The position numbers were made by a program, and so were the translations under genes. A stretch of DNA of 64,000 nucleotides from Asticcacaulis sp. MM231 (GTDB lineage: Bacteria; Pseudomonadota; Alphaproteobacteria; Caulobacterales; Caulobacteraceae), in NCBI RefSeq assembly GCF_964186625.1, contig NZ_OZ075108.1, positions 2,927,001-2,991,000 of the forward strand. Direction: 5' to 3'. Below are positions 1 through 8,023 of the stretch, in pieces. The notes beneath the pieces were generated by a model, which did not search any database, had not been told where the DNA came from, and saw only the letters and a list, made by a program, of their open reading frames with translations. Position 1 is the first letter of the stretch. Each line of letters starts with the position of its first letter.

Positions 1-268
1 ACAGCGCCAGGATCTGTTCGCGCGGATCATCACTGCGACCGAGCGCCGGTTTGAACAGGAAGGTGTCGGTGTCCTCGCCATACTGTTCCAGCACCGCCTC
101 GATCAGGTCTTCCTTGCTGGGGAAATACTTATAGAGGGTGCGCTTGGAAATGCCGCTGTTGGCCATGACCGTGTCGATGCCGGTGGCGTGGAAGCCGCCG
201 TCATAGAAGGCATCATAGGCCTGAGCGATGATTTCCTGCTTTTTGGTGGGCGTGGCGGTGTCGGCCAT
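1..268 (-). CDS. TetR-family transcriptional regulator (N-terminal part, cut by window edge)
   Basis: The visible 89 codons encode the N-terminal DNA-binding part of a TetR regulator. After a short polar lead (MADTATPTKKQEII) comes the helix-turn-helix with the typical stretch GIDTVMANSGISKRTLYKYF, followed by PSKEDLIEAVL. The ATG at 268-266 has GGAG about eight bases upstream. The gene is divergent from the SDR gene at 498, and two copies of a perfect 18-bp palindrome lie between them, so it probably represses itself and the SDR gene. The ligand-binding domain lies outside the window, so the inducer cannot be guessed. Confidence 0.93.
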   Translation of the reverse strand, partial: MADTATPTKKQEIIAQAYDAFYDGGFHATGIDTVMANSGISKRTLYKYFPSKEDLIEAVLEQYGEDTDTFLFKPALGRSDDPREQILAL

Positions 269-402
269 GTCGAAATCTCCTGAATTCCAAATTTCTAAAG
301 GAAATTTGGCGAGGCCGAAGGCCGTCCCGAGTGAATGCTAGGAGCCATGGGGGACGCCCAGTCCGGCGCTTGAGCTAAAAAAACTATCATGTCCGCTTGA
401 CA

Positions 403-452
403 ATGTAAACCGATCTGTTTACTTGCGGCGATGTAAACAGATCGGTTTACAT
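403..452. promoter_or_regulatory. Twin palindromic operators, probable TetR binding sites
   Basis: Two 18-bp sites, 405-422 and 433-450, are exact reverse complements of each other. Each also has GTAAAC and GTTTAC as its own inverted ends around an M-GATC-K core. A TTGACA hexamer at 397-402 directly precedes the first site and is a likely -35 element for the SDR gene. Operators overlapping the promoter fit repression by the divergently encoded TetR protein. The sites are seen directly; the assignment to this regulator is inferred from position. Confidence 0.8.
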
Positions 453-497
453 CCATCAGCCGCCTGAAACCGACGGCTCTTTCAAAGGAAGATAGTC

Positions 498-1217
498 ATG
501 TCGTACACAAGTCAAACCGTCCTCGTTTCCGGCGCAAACCGCGGCATCGGCGCCGCCACCGTCCGCGAACTGCTCAAGACCGACGTCAAAAAAATCTATG
601 CCGGTGCCCGCCGCCTGGATTCGTTGCCTGACTTTGGGGACAGCCGCGTTGTGCCGCTGCAACTCGACATCACCGATCAGGCCTCGGTCGATGCGGCCGC
701 GAAAATCGCCGCCGACACCGATATCCTGCTCAACAACGCCGGCACCGCCGTCTTCGCCAACTTCATCGAGAGCCCGATCGAACTGATCAATGGCGATATG
801 GATGTCAACTATTACGGCACGCTGCGCATCATCCGCGCCTTTACGCCGCAGTTTACGGCCCGCAAGAGCGGCACCATCGCCAATGTGATCAGCGTCGTGG
901 GCCTGACCTCGGCGCCGCCCATGGGCGGGTATTCAGCTTCCAAGGCGGCACTGCAATCCCTGACCCAAAGCCTGCGCGCCACGCTGAAAGGATCAGGCAT
1001 CAAGGTGCTCGGCATCTATCCGGGCCCGATCGATACTGATCTGGCCAAGGACATCCCGATGGATAAGGCCACGCCAGAACACGCCGCCCAGCATATCGTG
1101 GCGGGCATTGCGGCAGGCGAGACCTACATCTTCCCCGATCCGGTGGCTTTGCAGATCGGTCATCTCTGGGCCACCGATGGCAAGACGCTCGATACGGCTC
1201 TGGCGGGTGAGGCCTAA
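498..1217 (+). CDS. SDR-family oxidoreductase
   Basis: A 239-residue classical short-chain dehydrogenase/reductase, the usual length for the family. The nucleotide-binding motif GANRGIG is at residues 12-18, the structural NNAG at 79-82, and the catalytic triad appears as S132, Y145 and K149 (YSASK). A GGA ribosome-binding sequence precedes the ATG. The substrate is unknown. Its position behind twin TetR operators suggests it is induced by a small molecule, as many regulator-linked SDRs are. It is followed at once by an intrinsic terminator, so it is probably transcribed alone. Confidence 0.93.
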   Translation: MSYTSQTVLVSGANRGIGAATVRELLKTDVKKIYAGARRLDSLPDFGDSRVVPLQLDITDQASVDAAAKIAADTDILLNNAGTAVFANFIESPIELINGDMDVNYYGTLRIIRAFTPQFTARKSGTIANVISVVGLTSAPPMGGYSASKAALQSLTQSLRATLKGSGIKVLGIYPGPIDTDLAKDIPMDKATPEHAAQHIVAGIAAGETYIFPDPVALQIGHLWATDGKTLDTALAGEA

Positions 1218-1224
1218 AATGACG

Positions 1225-1253
1225 AAGGCCGGGAGCAATCCCGGCCTTTGCTT
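1225..1253 (+). terminator. Intrinsic terminator after the SDR gene
   Basis: A perfect 10-bp stem (AAGGCCGGGA at 1225-1234 with its complement at 1239-1248) closes a four-base loop and is followed by a T-rich run. It begins eight bases after the SDR stop codon. Confidence 0.8.
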
Positions 1254-1260
1254 TAAGGTA

Positions 1261-1372
1261 TCCACAGATAAGCCAGATAAGCACAGATAGCGCTTCGCGC
1301 CTTCACTATATGACCGGTTCATAGAAGACACCGATCCTTATGACATCTGTGCTTATCTGGCTTATCTTTGGA
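1261..1372. repeat. Long inverted repeat (29-bp arms) between convergent genes
   Basis: The arms at 1261-1289 and 1344-1372 are reverse complements at 27 of 29 positions. Each arm contains GATAAGC twice, as GATAAGCCAGATAAGC. The 54-base spacer starts with a small GCGC-TTC-GCGC hairpin at about 1291-1301. The right arm ends ten bases before the stop codon of the metallophosphatase, so its transcript would end in a very stable hairpin. It may act as a terminator or be a small palindromic repeat element; no coding potential is seen. Confidence 0.75.
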
Positions 1373-1382
1373 TCAACTTTCC

Positions 1383-2138
1383 TTAGAAAAAAACCGGCGA
1401 CGGACGATCCGTGTCCATCTCGCGCTGCACCTGCATCAGTTCGCGCGTCTCGCCATGCAGCCGCACAGCCGTCAGAATGCCGCTGTAATAGACGCCGGTG
1501 TCGATGCCGATGCGCCAGCGCGTATTGACCGGCACCTTGTGCGGCGAATGGCCATGCACCACAACATATTCGCAGGCTTGATCGGCGCGCAGGAAACGGC
1601 CGCGGATATACATGAAGGTGGCGCCGTTCTGATCGGCCAGCGGCCGGTCCGGGTCCACACCGGCATGGACAAAAAGGTAATCCTCGGCCTGAAACGATGT
1701 CGGCATCGCCCGCAGCAGGGCCAGATGATCCGGATCCATCTTCGCCGCGAAATCCTGACGGACCGCCTGCCAGATGGCTTCCGAGTGCGCCATATAGGGC
1801 ATGGGCACGCCGTAGGAATCGAGCGTGGCCGCCCCGCCCCAGTCGCGCCAGGTGGTGCCGAATTCCGGCTCATCGAGGAAACGCAGCAGGGCCTCTTCGT
1901 GATTGCCCATCAGCGCCACCACATCGCACCACAGTGCCTTTTGCAGGCGCTGCACACGGTCCAGCACCTGACGCGACAAAGGTCCACGATCGATATAATC
2001 CCCCAAAAGCACGATGCGTGGGCGTTCACCGATCAATTCCGCATCGATCCGGATCCGGTCGATCATACACTCGAACAGGTCGTCATACCCGTGGATATCG
2101 CCGATGGCGTAGGTCAGTTGTGCAATGCGGGAGGTCAT
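1383..2138 (-). CDS. Metallophosphoesterase (serine/threonine phosphatase or ApaH-like)
   Basis: From the ATG at 2138 the product is 251 residues, typical of single-domain PPP-type phosphoesterases. The metal-binding signatures are all visible: GDIHG (13-17), GDYIDRG (46-52), GNHE (78-81), then FVHAGVDP and VVHGHSPH. Bacterial relatives hydrolyse phosphoproteins or diadenosine polyphosphates, and the sequence alone does not separate these. A GTG at 2162 would add eight residues (MRPAYIGR). The ATG is preferred because it has AGGA just upstream and places the first motif at the usual distance. A 7-bp inverted repeat (GCGTCCT/AGGACGC) lies directly upstream of the ATG. Confidence 0.88.
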   Translation of the reverse strand: MTSRIAQLTYAIGDIHGYDDLFECMIDRIRIDAELIGERPRIVLLGDYIDRGPLSRQVLDRVQRLQKALWCDVVALMGNHEEALLRFLDEPEFGTTWRDWGGAATLDSYGVPMPYMAHSEAIWQAVRQDFAAKMDPDHLALLRAMPTSFQAEDYLFVHAGVDPDRPLADQNGATFMYIRGRFLRADQACEYVVVHGHSPHKVPVNTRWRIGIDTGVYYSGILTAVRLHGETRELMQVQREMDTDRPSPVFF

Positions 2139-2168
2139 GCGTCCTATATAGGCAGGACGCACACCTAT

Positions 2169-3080
2169 TTAAAGCAAAGTCTTCAGAGCCTGATCAAGCG
2201 GCGTGCGCGGCACTTCGCCGATCACCTTTGCCAGGCGATCATCGTGCAGCGCGTGCGGCACGTCCCACAGATACAGCATTTCGAGCGCCGCCCGCATGAA
2301 GGGATCGAACAGAGCAATCAGTGAGAACATGACACGCGGCATATGCCCCACGGTGACCTTGCGACCCAGGGCGATGCGCGCCGCCTCAGCCAGCCTTTCC
2401 GCCGAGACATTATGGCTCTCGAAGTGAAAGACCTCATAGGCGTCAAGCGTGCTTTCCACCTCGGCCAGTTTGACGATCGTGGCCGCCAGATCGGGCAGGA
2501 AGGCCCAGGCGTGGACCGTCTTCTTCTTGCCGGGGGTAACCAGCTTTCCTTTGCCGAGGTCCTTGGCGACAAGGGCGTTCATCCAGCTCTTCGACGCATC
2601 GCTGCCGAAGAAATCGCCGGCGCGGATAACGAGGGTGCGCACGCGCCCGGCCTCGGCGCGTGACGAAAACATCGCTTCGATGCCGACGCGGATGCGGCCC
2701 TTCAGGGTATCCGCCGCGAAAGGCGTCTGCGGCGTCAGCACCGGCGGCATGGAGGAACCGAAATTATAGACGCTGCCGGGATAGATCTGGCGGGCCCCAA
2801 GCGCTTCGCAGATATCAGCGGCGGCGGTATAGGTCGGCAAGGCTTCCGTAGCCCAGACCGGATAGGGCACATTCAGGCCATTGAAGACGACATCGACCGG
2901 CCCGCACGCTTTTGCCACGGCGGACGCATCAAACAGATCGGCATGGATGGGAACAATCCCCTCTCCCGCCGTCTTGCCGGCGCGCACCAGACCCAGCACC
3001 CGCCAGCCCTTAGCCAGAAATGCCTTCGCCACGACCTTGCCGACGCCGCCATTGGCGCCCAGAACCAGAACCGTTTTCAT
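2169..3080 (-). CDS. NAD(P)-dependent epimerase/dehydratase-like protein (atypical SDR)
   Basis: A 303-residue Rossmann-fold protein beginning MKTVLVLGANGGVGKVVAKA, with the dinucleotide-binding GANGGVG at about residues 8-14. The body resembles extended or atypical SDRs that act on sugars or related metabolites; a catalytic YxxxK is not obvious to me. Its start overlaps the stop of the upstream DUF4260 gene in an ATGA arrangement (3077-3080), so translation is probably coupled. Both genes lie divergent from the LysR gene at 3582 and are the likely targets of that regulator. The substrate is unknown. Confidence 0.85.
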   Translation of the reverse strand: MKTVLVLGANGGVGKVVAKAFLAKGWRVLGLVRAGKTAGEGIVPIHADLFDASAVAKACGPVDVVFNGLNVPYPVWATEALPTYTAAADICEALGARQIYPGSVYNFGSSMPPVLTPQTPFAADTLKGRIRVGIEAMFSSRAEAGRVRTLVIRAGDFFGSDASKSWMNALVAKDLGKGKLVTPGKKKTVHAWAFLPDLAATIVKLAEVESTLDAYEVFHFESHNVSAERLAEAARIALGRKVTVGHMPRVMFSLIALFDPFMRAALEMLYLWDVPHALHDDRLAKVIGEVPRTPLDQALKTLL

Positions 3081-3475
3081 GTGTAGTGTTCCTTTTTGGC
3101 GGCCTTGCCTTTGAGGCCGAGGTGGGTAAGGCCAAAGCCTTGGGTATATTTCAGGCCATAGCCCAACAGACGGTCGAGACCGATATGCGCGGTCCAGATC
3201 AGCGCGGCACTCGTGGCCAGGGGTGTTTCAGTGATCACGCCATAGGCCAGAAGCCCCATCGGGATCAGATAGCTATGGCCAATGTTATAAATATGCGCCC
3301 CGGACTTTTTGCCGAAGACATAACCGAGCATCGACAGATCCGGCACTAGAAAGCCCAGGGCAAAAACTGACCACCCGGCACCGTATCTGGTGTAGGCGAA
3401 GGTGGTGAGGGCCAGCACGGCGAGCCCTTCGAGGCGCAGTATGGTTTTTGGTGGACCGCTTACAAATCCAGACAT
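3077..3475 (-). CDS. DUF4260-family membrane protein
   Basis: A 132-residue hydrophobic protein with several probable membrane segments, for example the stretches LAVLALTTFAY, GWSVFALGFLV and LIPMGLLAYGVI. The motif YNIGHSY and the ending GLTHLG fit my memory of the DUF4260 family; no function is known. The ATG at 3475 is chosen because GGAG precedes it and because the longer in-frame reading back to 3658 would run into the LysR gene. It is the first gene of a two-gene unit with the epimerase and is divergent from LysR. Confidence 0.82.
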   Translation of the reverse strand: MSGFVSGPPKTILRLEGLAVLALTTFAYTRYGAGWSVFALGFLVPDLSMLGYVFGKKSGAHIYNIGHSYLIPMGLLAYGVITETPLATSAALIWTAHIGLDRLLGYGLKYTQGFGLTHLGLKGKAAKKEHYT

Positions 3476-3581
3476 CTGATATCTCCTTAGTTGGTAGAGA
3501 TAGAATAAGGCTATTATTTTCGTATGTTTATTGGCTAATTTTTGATATCTTATATGCATAAACGGATAGAAAGCTCTCAAC

Positions 3582-4463
3582 ATGCTCGACTGGACCTTGC
3601 TTCGCTCCTTTTTGGCGACGATCGATACCGGATCGTTATCGGCGGCGGCCACCCACATCGGTACAACTCAACCCACACTCAGCCGCCACATCAAGGAACT
3701 GGAGCAGGTTATTGGCACGCCGCTGTTCCGCCGTTCGGTCAAGGGGCTGGAACCGACCGAAGCGGCGCTTGGGCTGGTCGATGACGCCCGCGAGATGGGC
3801 CGCGCCGCCGAGGCTCTGGCGCTCAAGGCGCAAGGCAAGGCCGAAACCCTGTCCGGCACGGTGCGGATCACCGCCTCGGTGGTGGTGTCGAACCTCATCC
3901 TGCCGCCAATCATCGCCGAGCTGCGCCGGACCGAACCGCTGATCCAGATCGAGATCGTCGCGTCCGATGCGTCGCAAAACCTGCTGCGCCGTGATGCCGA
4001 TATCGCGCTGCGCATGTTCGACCCGACGCAGAACGCCCTGATCGCCCGCAAGCTCGGTGACACGCCGCTTGGGCTCTACGCCTCGAAAGCCTACATTGCG
4101 CGCAAGGGCCGGCCACGGGAGATGCTCGACATCCTCGACCATGACGTTATCGGCTTCGACCGGCTCGATGATATCATCCGCGGTTATGCCGCCATGGGAC
4201 GTGTGGTGACGCGCCATCAGTTCCCGGTGCGCTGCGATGATCAGATGGTGTGCTGGCACCTGTTGCTCGCGGGCGCCGGCATCGGATTCGCGCAAGACCT
4301 GCTGGCCGGGGCGCAACCCGACCTGGAAAAGCTCGATATCGGCATGCGGCTGCCCGCCCTGCCGGTCTGGCTGGTGATGCACGAAGAGGTGCGCAGCAAT
4401 GCCCGCATCCGCCGCGTCGCTGATTTTCTTAGCTCCGCCCTCAGCGCACGCCTGAAAGCGTAA
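3582..4463 (+). CDS. LysR-family transcriptional regulator
   Basis: A 293-residue LysR protein. The N-terminal winged helix-turn-helix is clear (LLRSFLATIDTGSLSAAATH, then TQPTLSRHIKELE), followed by the effector-binding domain from about residue 90. It is transcribed away from the DUF4260/epimerase pair, the classical LysR arrangement. The 106-bp gap is AT-rich and holds a GTTTAT/ATAAAC inverted pair (3526-3531 and 3558-3563) that could be part of its binding site. The inducer is unknown. Confidence 0.93.
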   Translation: MLDWTLLRSFLATIDTGSLSAAATHIGTTQPTLSRHIKELEQVIGTPLFRRSVKGLEPTEAALGLVDDAREMGRAAEALALKAQGKAETLSGTVRITASVVVSNLILPPIIAELRRTEPLIQIEIVASDASQNLLRRDADIALRMFDPTQNALIARKLGDTPLGLYASKAYIARKGRPREMLDILDHDVIGFDRLDDIIRGYAAMGRVVTRHQFPVRCDDQMVCWHLLLAGAGIGFAQDLLAGAQPDLEKLDIGMRLPALPVWLVMHEEVRSNARIRRVADFLSSALSARLKA

Positions 4464-4559
4464 GTTCTGCCCCTCTCACCTTGTGCCCGCGCCCGTCACC
4501 GGAAGGCTCGGCGTATGACGGCCTGTAGACAACAGAACGTGGCAACGCACCCGATCCCG

Positions 4560-4862
4560 CGTCGGCCTATAGGAAACCCTAAACGCTTTGAAAACAAAAG
4601 CATCAGACAAAAACTTAACAGCCGGCATTACGGCATCACAAACAATCATAACAAAACCTACACATAACATACAGATTCAATACACAGTTATAAAAAACCG
4701 CTCAATTGACTCAACAAAACAAAATCTACAATTATTTAAACGTAACAGCACGTTTCCACAATAAGTGAAATGTTTTCTATGAACAAAGTTATTCATAGCA
4801 TAACATGCTGAAAGAATACTTAAGGGTTTTCTTAAACTGCTTTATTAGTTAAGGCGTACATT
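4560..4862. other. AT-rich intergenic island
   Basis: About 300 bases between the LysR gene and the next coding region are strikingly AT-rich and A-rich on the + strand, unlike the rest of the window. The stretch holds an imperfect palindrome around CTATGAA/TTCATAG (about 4778-4799), a TTATTCATA that is one base from a DnaA box, and TTAA-N8-TTAA at 4820-4835. No convincing long ORF is present. It probably contains the promoter for the small gene at 4863. It could also be foreign DNA or a binding region for a nucleoid protein. Confidence 0.6.
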
Positions 4863-5069
4863 ATGAGAATATCCTTTCGGGGGTGGATTTGGATACTGTG
4901 CACAGGTCTGTGCGTGGCCACCTGGTGGCTGGTGATCCAAGGCCTGATGATCCTGTGGACGAAGACCTTTGGAGAGACGGGCTGCGCCCATATTACCGAT
5001 AAGGCAAGCCTCGAAGCGTCGCATACAGGCGCACAACCGCAGAAGCCCTGCGCAGCTTCAAGGCCCTGA
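4863..5069 (+). CDS. Hypothetical small membrane protein
   Basis: A possible 68-residue protein with one strongly hydrophobic, Trp-rich segment at about residues 7-33, followed by a polar tail with two cysteines. The ATG has AAGG about eight bases upstream, and the leading AT-rich region is a plausible promoter. I recognise no family. The tail (TGAQPQKPCAASRP) looks compositionally random, so only the first half may be meaningful. It is the only candidate gene between the LysR and deaminase genes. Confidence 0.4.
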   Translation: MRISFRGWIWILCTGLCVATWWLVIQGLMILWTKTFGETGCAHITDKASLEASHTGAQPQKPCAASRP

Positions 5070-5217
5070 GACCTGAAGCGGATCAACGAAACAGCGCGCC
5101 GAAGTTTGGTTGGCCATGCGCAGGCAAAGGGCTTATAGTTTCCCCAAGGCGCCCTGAAAATCGCGGCGGCGCGCCCGAAGGGCAACCACCCTACGACTGA
5201 CCATGAGAGCCCTACTG

Positions 5218-6234
5218 ATGCCCGACACCTCCCTTGATGCCTTTGTCGCCGGATTGCCCAAGGCCGAACTACACCTGCATATTGAAGGCTCGCTAGAGCC
5301 GGAGTTGATGTTCGACCTGGCGCAGCGTAACAATATCAGCCTGCCCTATGACAGCGTCGAAGCCCTGCGTGCCGCCTATGACTTCTCCAATCTGCAGGAC
5401 TTCCTCGACATCTATTATCAGGGCGCCGATGTTCTGCGCACCGAGGCCGATTTTTACGATCTCGCGATGGCCTATTTTCGGCGGGCAGCGGCCGATAATG
5501 TCCGCCACGCCGAAATCTTCTTCGATCCGCAGACCCACACCGATCGCGGCATCCCTTATGGCTATGTCATCGAAGGCCTGAGCCGGGCGGCGAAGGATGC
5601 CGAAGCGCTCGGCTTGTCGGTCTCGCTGATCCACAGCTTCCTGCGTCATTTATCCGAAGAGGCTGCCTTCGAGAGCCTGGCCATGGCCGTGCCCTACCTC
5701 GACCGGATCATCGGCGTGGGGCTCGATTCTTCCGAAGTGGGCCACCCGCCGTCGAAATTCGCCAATGTCTTCGCCAAGGCCAAGGCACTCGGTCTGAAAC
5801 TGTGCGCCCATGCCGGCGAGGAAGGCCCGCCGGCCTATGTTTACGAAGCGCTCGATGTCCTGCATATCGACCGCATCGACCATGGCAACCGGTCGCTGGA
5901 AGACCCTGTTCTGGTGGCGCATATTGTCCGCGAAGGCCTGACCCTGACCGTCTGCCCGCTCTCGAACCACAAGCTCTGCGTGGTGAGCGATCTCAAAGAG
6001 CACCCCATCCCCGACATGCTGAAAAAGGGCCTGCGCGCCACGATCAATTCGGATGATCCGGCTTACTTTGGCGGGTATGTGAACGACAATTTCCTCAGCC
6101 TGACGCGGCTTGGCCTGATCGATCGAGACGCTTGCCTGACCCTGGCGCGCAACAGCATAACCGGCGCCTTTCTCGATGACGCCCGCAAGACGGCTTTACT
6201 CGCTGAAATAGAGGCGTTCGCGGCGAAAGACTGA
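5218..6234 (+). CDS. Adenine deaminase (adenosine deaminase superfamily, type 2)
   Basis: A 338-residue metal-dependent hydrolase that should convert adenine to hypoxanthine plus ammonia in purine salvage. Zinc ligands sit in [10 protein letters not shown] (H19, H21), HAGEEGP and the late [11 protein letters not shown]. The last motif and the phrase [13 protein letters not shown] match the bacterial and fungal adenine-deaminase branch rather than true adenosine deaminases; this subtype call rests on my memory of those sequences. The ATG at 5218 is preferred over one at 5203 because GAGAG lies upstream of it. Its 3' end overlaps the convergent gene at 6196 by 39 bases. Confidence 0.88.
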   Translation: MPDTSLDAFVAGLPKAELHLHIEGSLEPELMFDLAQRNNISLPYDSVEALRAAYDFSNLQDFLDIYYQGADVLRTEADFYDLAMAYFRRAAADNVRHAEIFFDPQTHTDRGIPYGYVIEGLSRAAKDAEALGLSVSLIHSFLRHLSEEAAFESLAMAVPYLDRIIGVGLDSSEVGHPPSKFANVFAKAKALGLKLCAHAGEEGPPAYVYEALDVLHIDRIDHGNRSLEDPVLVAHIVREGLTLTVCPLSNHKLCVVSDLKEHPIPDMLKKGLRATINSDDPAYFGGYVNDNFLSLTRLGLIDRDACLTLARNSITGAFLDDARKTALLAEIEAFAAKD

Positions 6235-6852
6235 CGGCGGCGCTTCGGCCACCGCCGGCAGATCTTCGGTCAAAGCCGGCGCCCTGAAGGTGGCGGGCCT
6301 CGCTGGCACAGGCTTGGCCGGCACAGACTTGGCCCGCACAGACTGGCCGCCCAACAGCTTGCCCAATTGCGCGCTGAGCGTGACAACCATCGGGCCACCC
6401 ATCAGCAGGCAAAGCGCCAGGCGCACGCTGGTCATATCGGGCAGGCCGTCGTGGCCAATCACAAACAGCGCGCAGATCAGCACGAAACTGAGCAGAAAGG
6501 CCGCCAGCGCATAGAGCATGTCGCGCCCCTGACTGATCCGTCGCGCCAGCAGAGAGCTAAAGAGATAGAGGCCTTGCAGGTAAACAAAAAAGCCGAGCGT
6601 GTAGGCCGAGGCCAGCCAGGTCTTCCAGAGATAGAGCCCCCGGTCGCCGTCCATGAAGGCGCGCGTGATGAAGCCCGCCTCATCGAGATTGGCACGCAGG
6701 GTTTCGCGCACGGCGGCGGTAAAAGTCTCAACGCTGGCATAGCTTGCGTCGCTCACCGGCAGCAGGAACTTGACCGCGATCAGGCAGGCGATCGCCAGTT
6801 GCAGCTCAACTGCCCTTTCAATCAGCCAGATGAGGAAGCGCCGGAAGGTCAT
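6196..6852 (-). CDS. Hypothetical four-helix membrane protein
   Basis: A 218-residue protein with about four probable membrane segments: [15 protein letters not shown] near residue 20, a pair around residues 85-105 and 115-135, and one around 143-160. The cytoplasmic or periplasmic tail carries a short Lys-Pro-Ala repeat ([15 protein letters not shown]). I do not recognise a family. The next gene downstream in the same direction on this strand would be the oppositely oriented deaminase, with which it overlaps tail to tail by 39 bases. The DUF1287 gene lies 16 bases upstream, so the two may be co-transcribed. Confidence 0.72.
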   Translation of the reverse strand: MTFRRFLIWLIERAVELQLAIACLIAVKFLLPVSDASYASVETFTAAVRETLRANLDEAGFITRAFMDGDRGLYLWKTWLASAYTLGFFVYLQGLYLFSSLLARRISQGRDMLYALAAFLLSFVLICALFVIGHDGLPDMTSVRLALCLLMGGPMVVTLSAQLGKLLGGQSVRAKSVPAKPVPARPATFRAPALTEDLPAVAEAPPSVFRRERLYFSE

Positions 6853-6868
6853 GCGGCATTATAGGCGT

Positions 6869-7465
6869 TTACAGGCCATAGCGAAAGTGTCCGCTAATCT
6901 TGGCGCCCATGATGAAGAGGCTGTCCTCCTGCTTCGGACCCCAGCCGATATTATGGATGATCAGAGGCCGCGAACGATCAAGCAGCGCATACTGATCGCT
7001 GACGATGGCGATGTGCGGCAGATTGCCCATCAGGCGATAGGTGACCAGATCGCCCGGCGCATAGTCGCATGCCTGACGCGTGGTCGGCAGCGAGGTGCCA
7101 AAGCGCTTGAAAAAGACTTCGAGATTGGGCACGCGGCGATGGTCAATGTTGCTGTCCGGCCGCTTCAGGCCCCAGTTTTTCGGATAGAGGGCGAAATGCG
7201 CCGCCATATCCTCATGGACCTTTTGTTGCAGATCTATGCCGATAGCGCGGTAGGCGCGGATAGCGACATCGCTGCAAACGCCCTTATTGGCCGCCACATC
7301 CCCCATCGGATAGGCGATCCGCGTATAGGCGCTGTCGTAGGTCACCGCATGCCGCGTCTGTTCGCGGGCGGCTTCGATAAAGGTGTCGCGCCTCACCGGA
7401 CGGGCGAGTGCCGGCCTTGAAAAAGCCAGGGCGGGCAAGGCCGTCAGGAAAGCGCGACGCTGCAT
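6869..7465 (-). CDS. DUF1287-domain secreted protein
   Basis: A 198-residue protein with an N-terminal export signal (MQRRAFLTALPALAFSRPALA, which begins with a twin arginine). The mature part has the DUF1287 hallmarks: YPMGDVAANKGVCSDVAIRA with a cysteine, DMAAHFALYP, then a late GDLVTYRL and PHIAIVSD, a layout like NlpC/P60-type amidase folds. The family is uncharacterised as far as I recall. The start at 7465 is fixed by the entericidin gene, whose stop lies four bases upstream; this spacing suggests one transcript. Confidence 0.87.
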   Translation of the reverse strand: MQRRAFLTALPALAFSRPALARPVRRDTFIEAAREQTRHAVTYDSAYTRIAYPMGDVAANKGVCSDVAIRAYRAIGIDLQQKVHEDMAAHFALYPKNWGLKRPDSNIDHRRVPNLEVFFKRFGTSLPTTRQACDYAPGDLVTYRLMGNLPHIAIVSDQYALLDRSRPLIIHNIGWGPKQEDSLFIMGAKISGHFRYGL

Positions 7466-7469
7466 CGGT

Positions 7470-7595
7470 TTAGTGGGTGGCGTTTTCAAGGCCCTTGCCA
7501 ACGGCGGTGACATCCTTGCCGACGCCCTGAATGGTGTGGCAGCCCGCCAGCAGCGGGGCCAGCGTCAGCAGGGAAATAAGAACGATGCGTTTCAT
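7470..7595 (-). CDS. Entericidin A/B-family small lipoprotein, copy 1
   Basis: A 41-residue lipoprotein. It begins MKRIVLISLLTLAPLLAGC, with a lipobox LAGC at 16-19, and continues HTIQGVGKDVTAVGKGLENA, the typical entericidin body. Entericidins are small membrane lipoproteins named from an E. coli toxin/antidote pair; their role elsewhere is unclear. The gene sits four bases upstream of the DUF1287 gene and 136 bases downstream of a close paralogue. Confidence 0.88.
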   Translation of the reverse strand: MKRIVLISLLTLAPLLAGCHTIQGVGKDVTAVGKGLENATH

Positions 7596-7670
7596 GCTAT
7601 AATCCTCAGATAGGGGTCGTGCGAAAAGTGACTCGCAATTGCGGCGATTTTAGGAGAGATCGCCCACATA

Positions 7671-7706
7671 TGCAAACGGCCCACGGCACGCGAATGCAGT
7701 GGGCCG
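7671..7706 (-). terminator. Probable intrinsic terminator after entericidin copy 2
   Basis: CGGCCCAC at 7677-7684 pairs perfectly with GTGGGCCG at 7699-7706. On the minus strand the hairpin is followed by TTTGC. It lies 24 bases after the stop of the upstream entericidin gene and would separate the two paralogues. Confidence 0.55.
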
Positions 7707-7730
7707 ACCGTTAGATATATAGCTTGCCCA

Positions 7731-7859
7731 TTAGTTCTTGGCAGCGTCTTCCATGCCCTTGCCAACGGCAGTCACGTCCTTGCCGGCGCCCTGAACGGTA
7801 TGGCAGGCGGCGAGCATAGGCATAAGGGCGATAACGGAGATGAGAATAATGCGTTTCAT
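7731..7859 (-). CDS. Entericidin A/B-family small lipoprotein, copy 2
   Basis: A 42-residue paralogue of the gene at 7470. It begins MKRIILISVIALMPMLAAC, with lipobox LAAC at 16-19, and continues HTVQGAGKDVTAVGKGMEDA. The two copies are nearly identical after the lipid-anchored cysteine, which indicates a tandem duplication. Its own hairpin terminator follows, so the two may be expressed separately. In E. coli the pair differ in function (antidote and toxin); whether that holds here cannot be seen. Confidence 0.88.
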   Translation of the reverse strand: MKRIILISVIALMPMLAACHTVQGAGKDVTAVGKGMEDAAKN

Positions 7860-8023
7860 GGTCTTGTGTCCTTCTCAGATTGCGTGGACATGAAGCGCCA
7901 CGTGGGCACAAGCATCAGATTCCGCCCATAAGGATTCAATGGGACGCGATGCCTTGAAAGATCAAGGACGCAACGGTCATATTCAATAGCGTTTCGCGCC
8001 TCTTCGGGTTATGAGCGCAAACC

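Noticed and set aside
4560-4862. Chromosome origin
   Set aside because: Only one near-match to a DnaA box, no hemE, parAB, dnaA or gidAB nearby, and the TTAA pair has an eight-base spacer where CtrA sites need seven.
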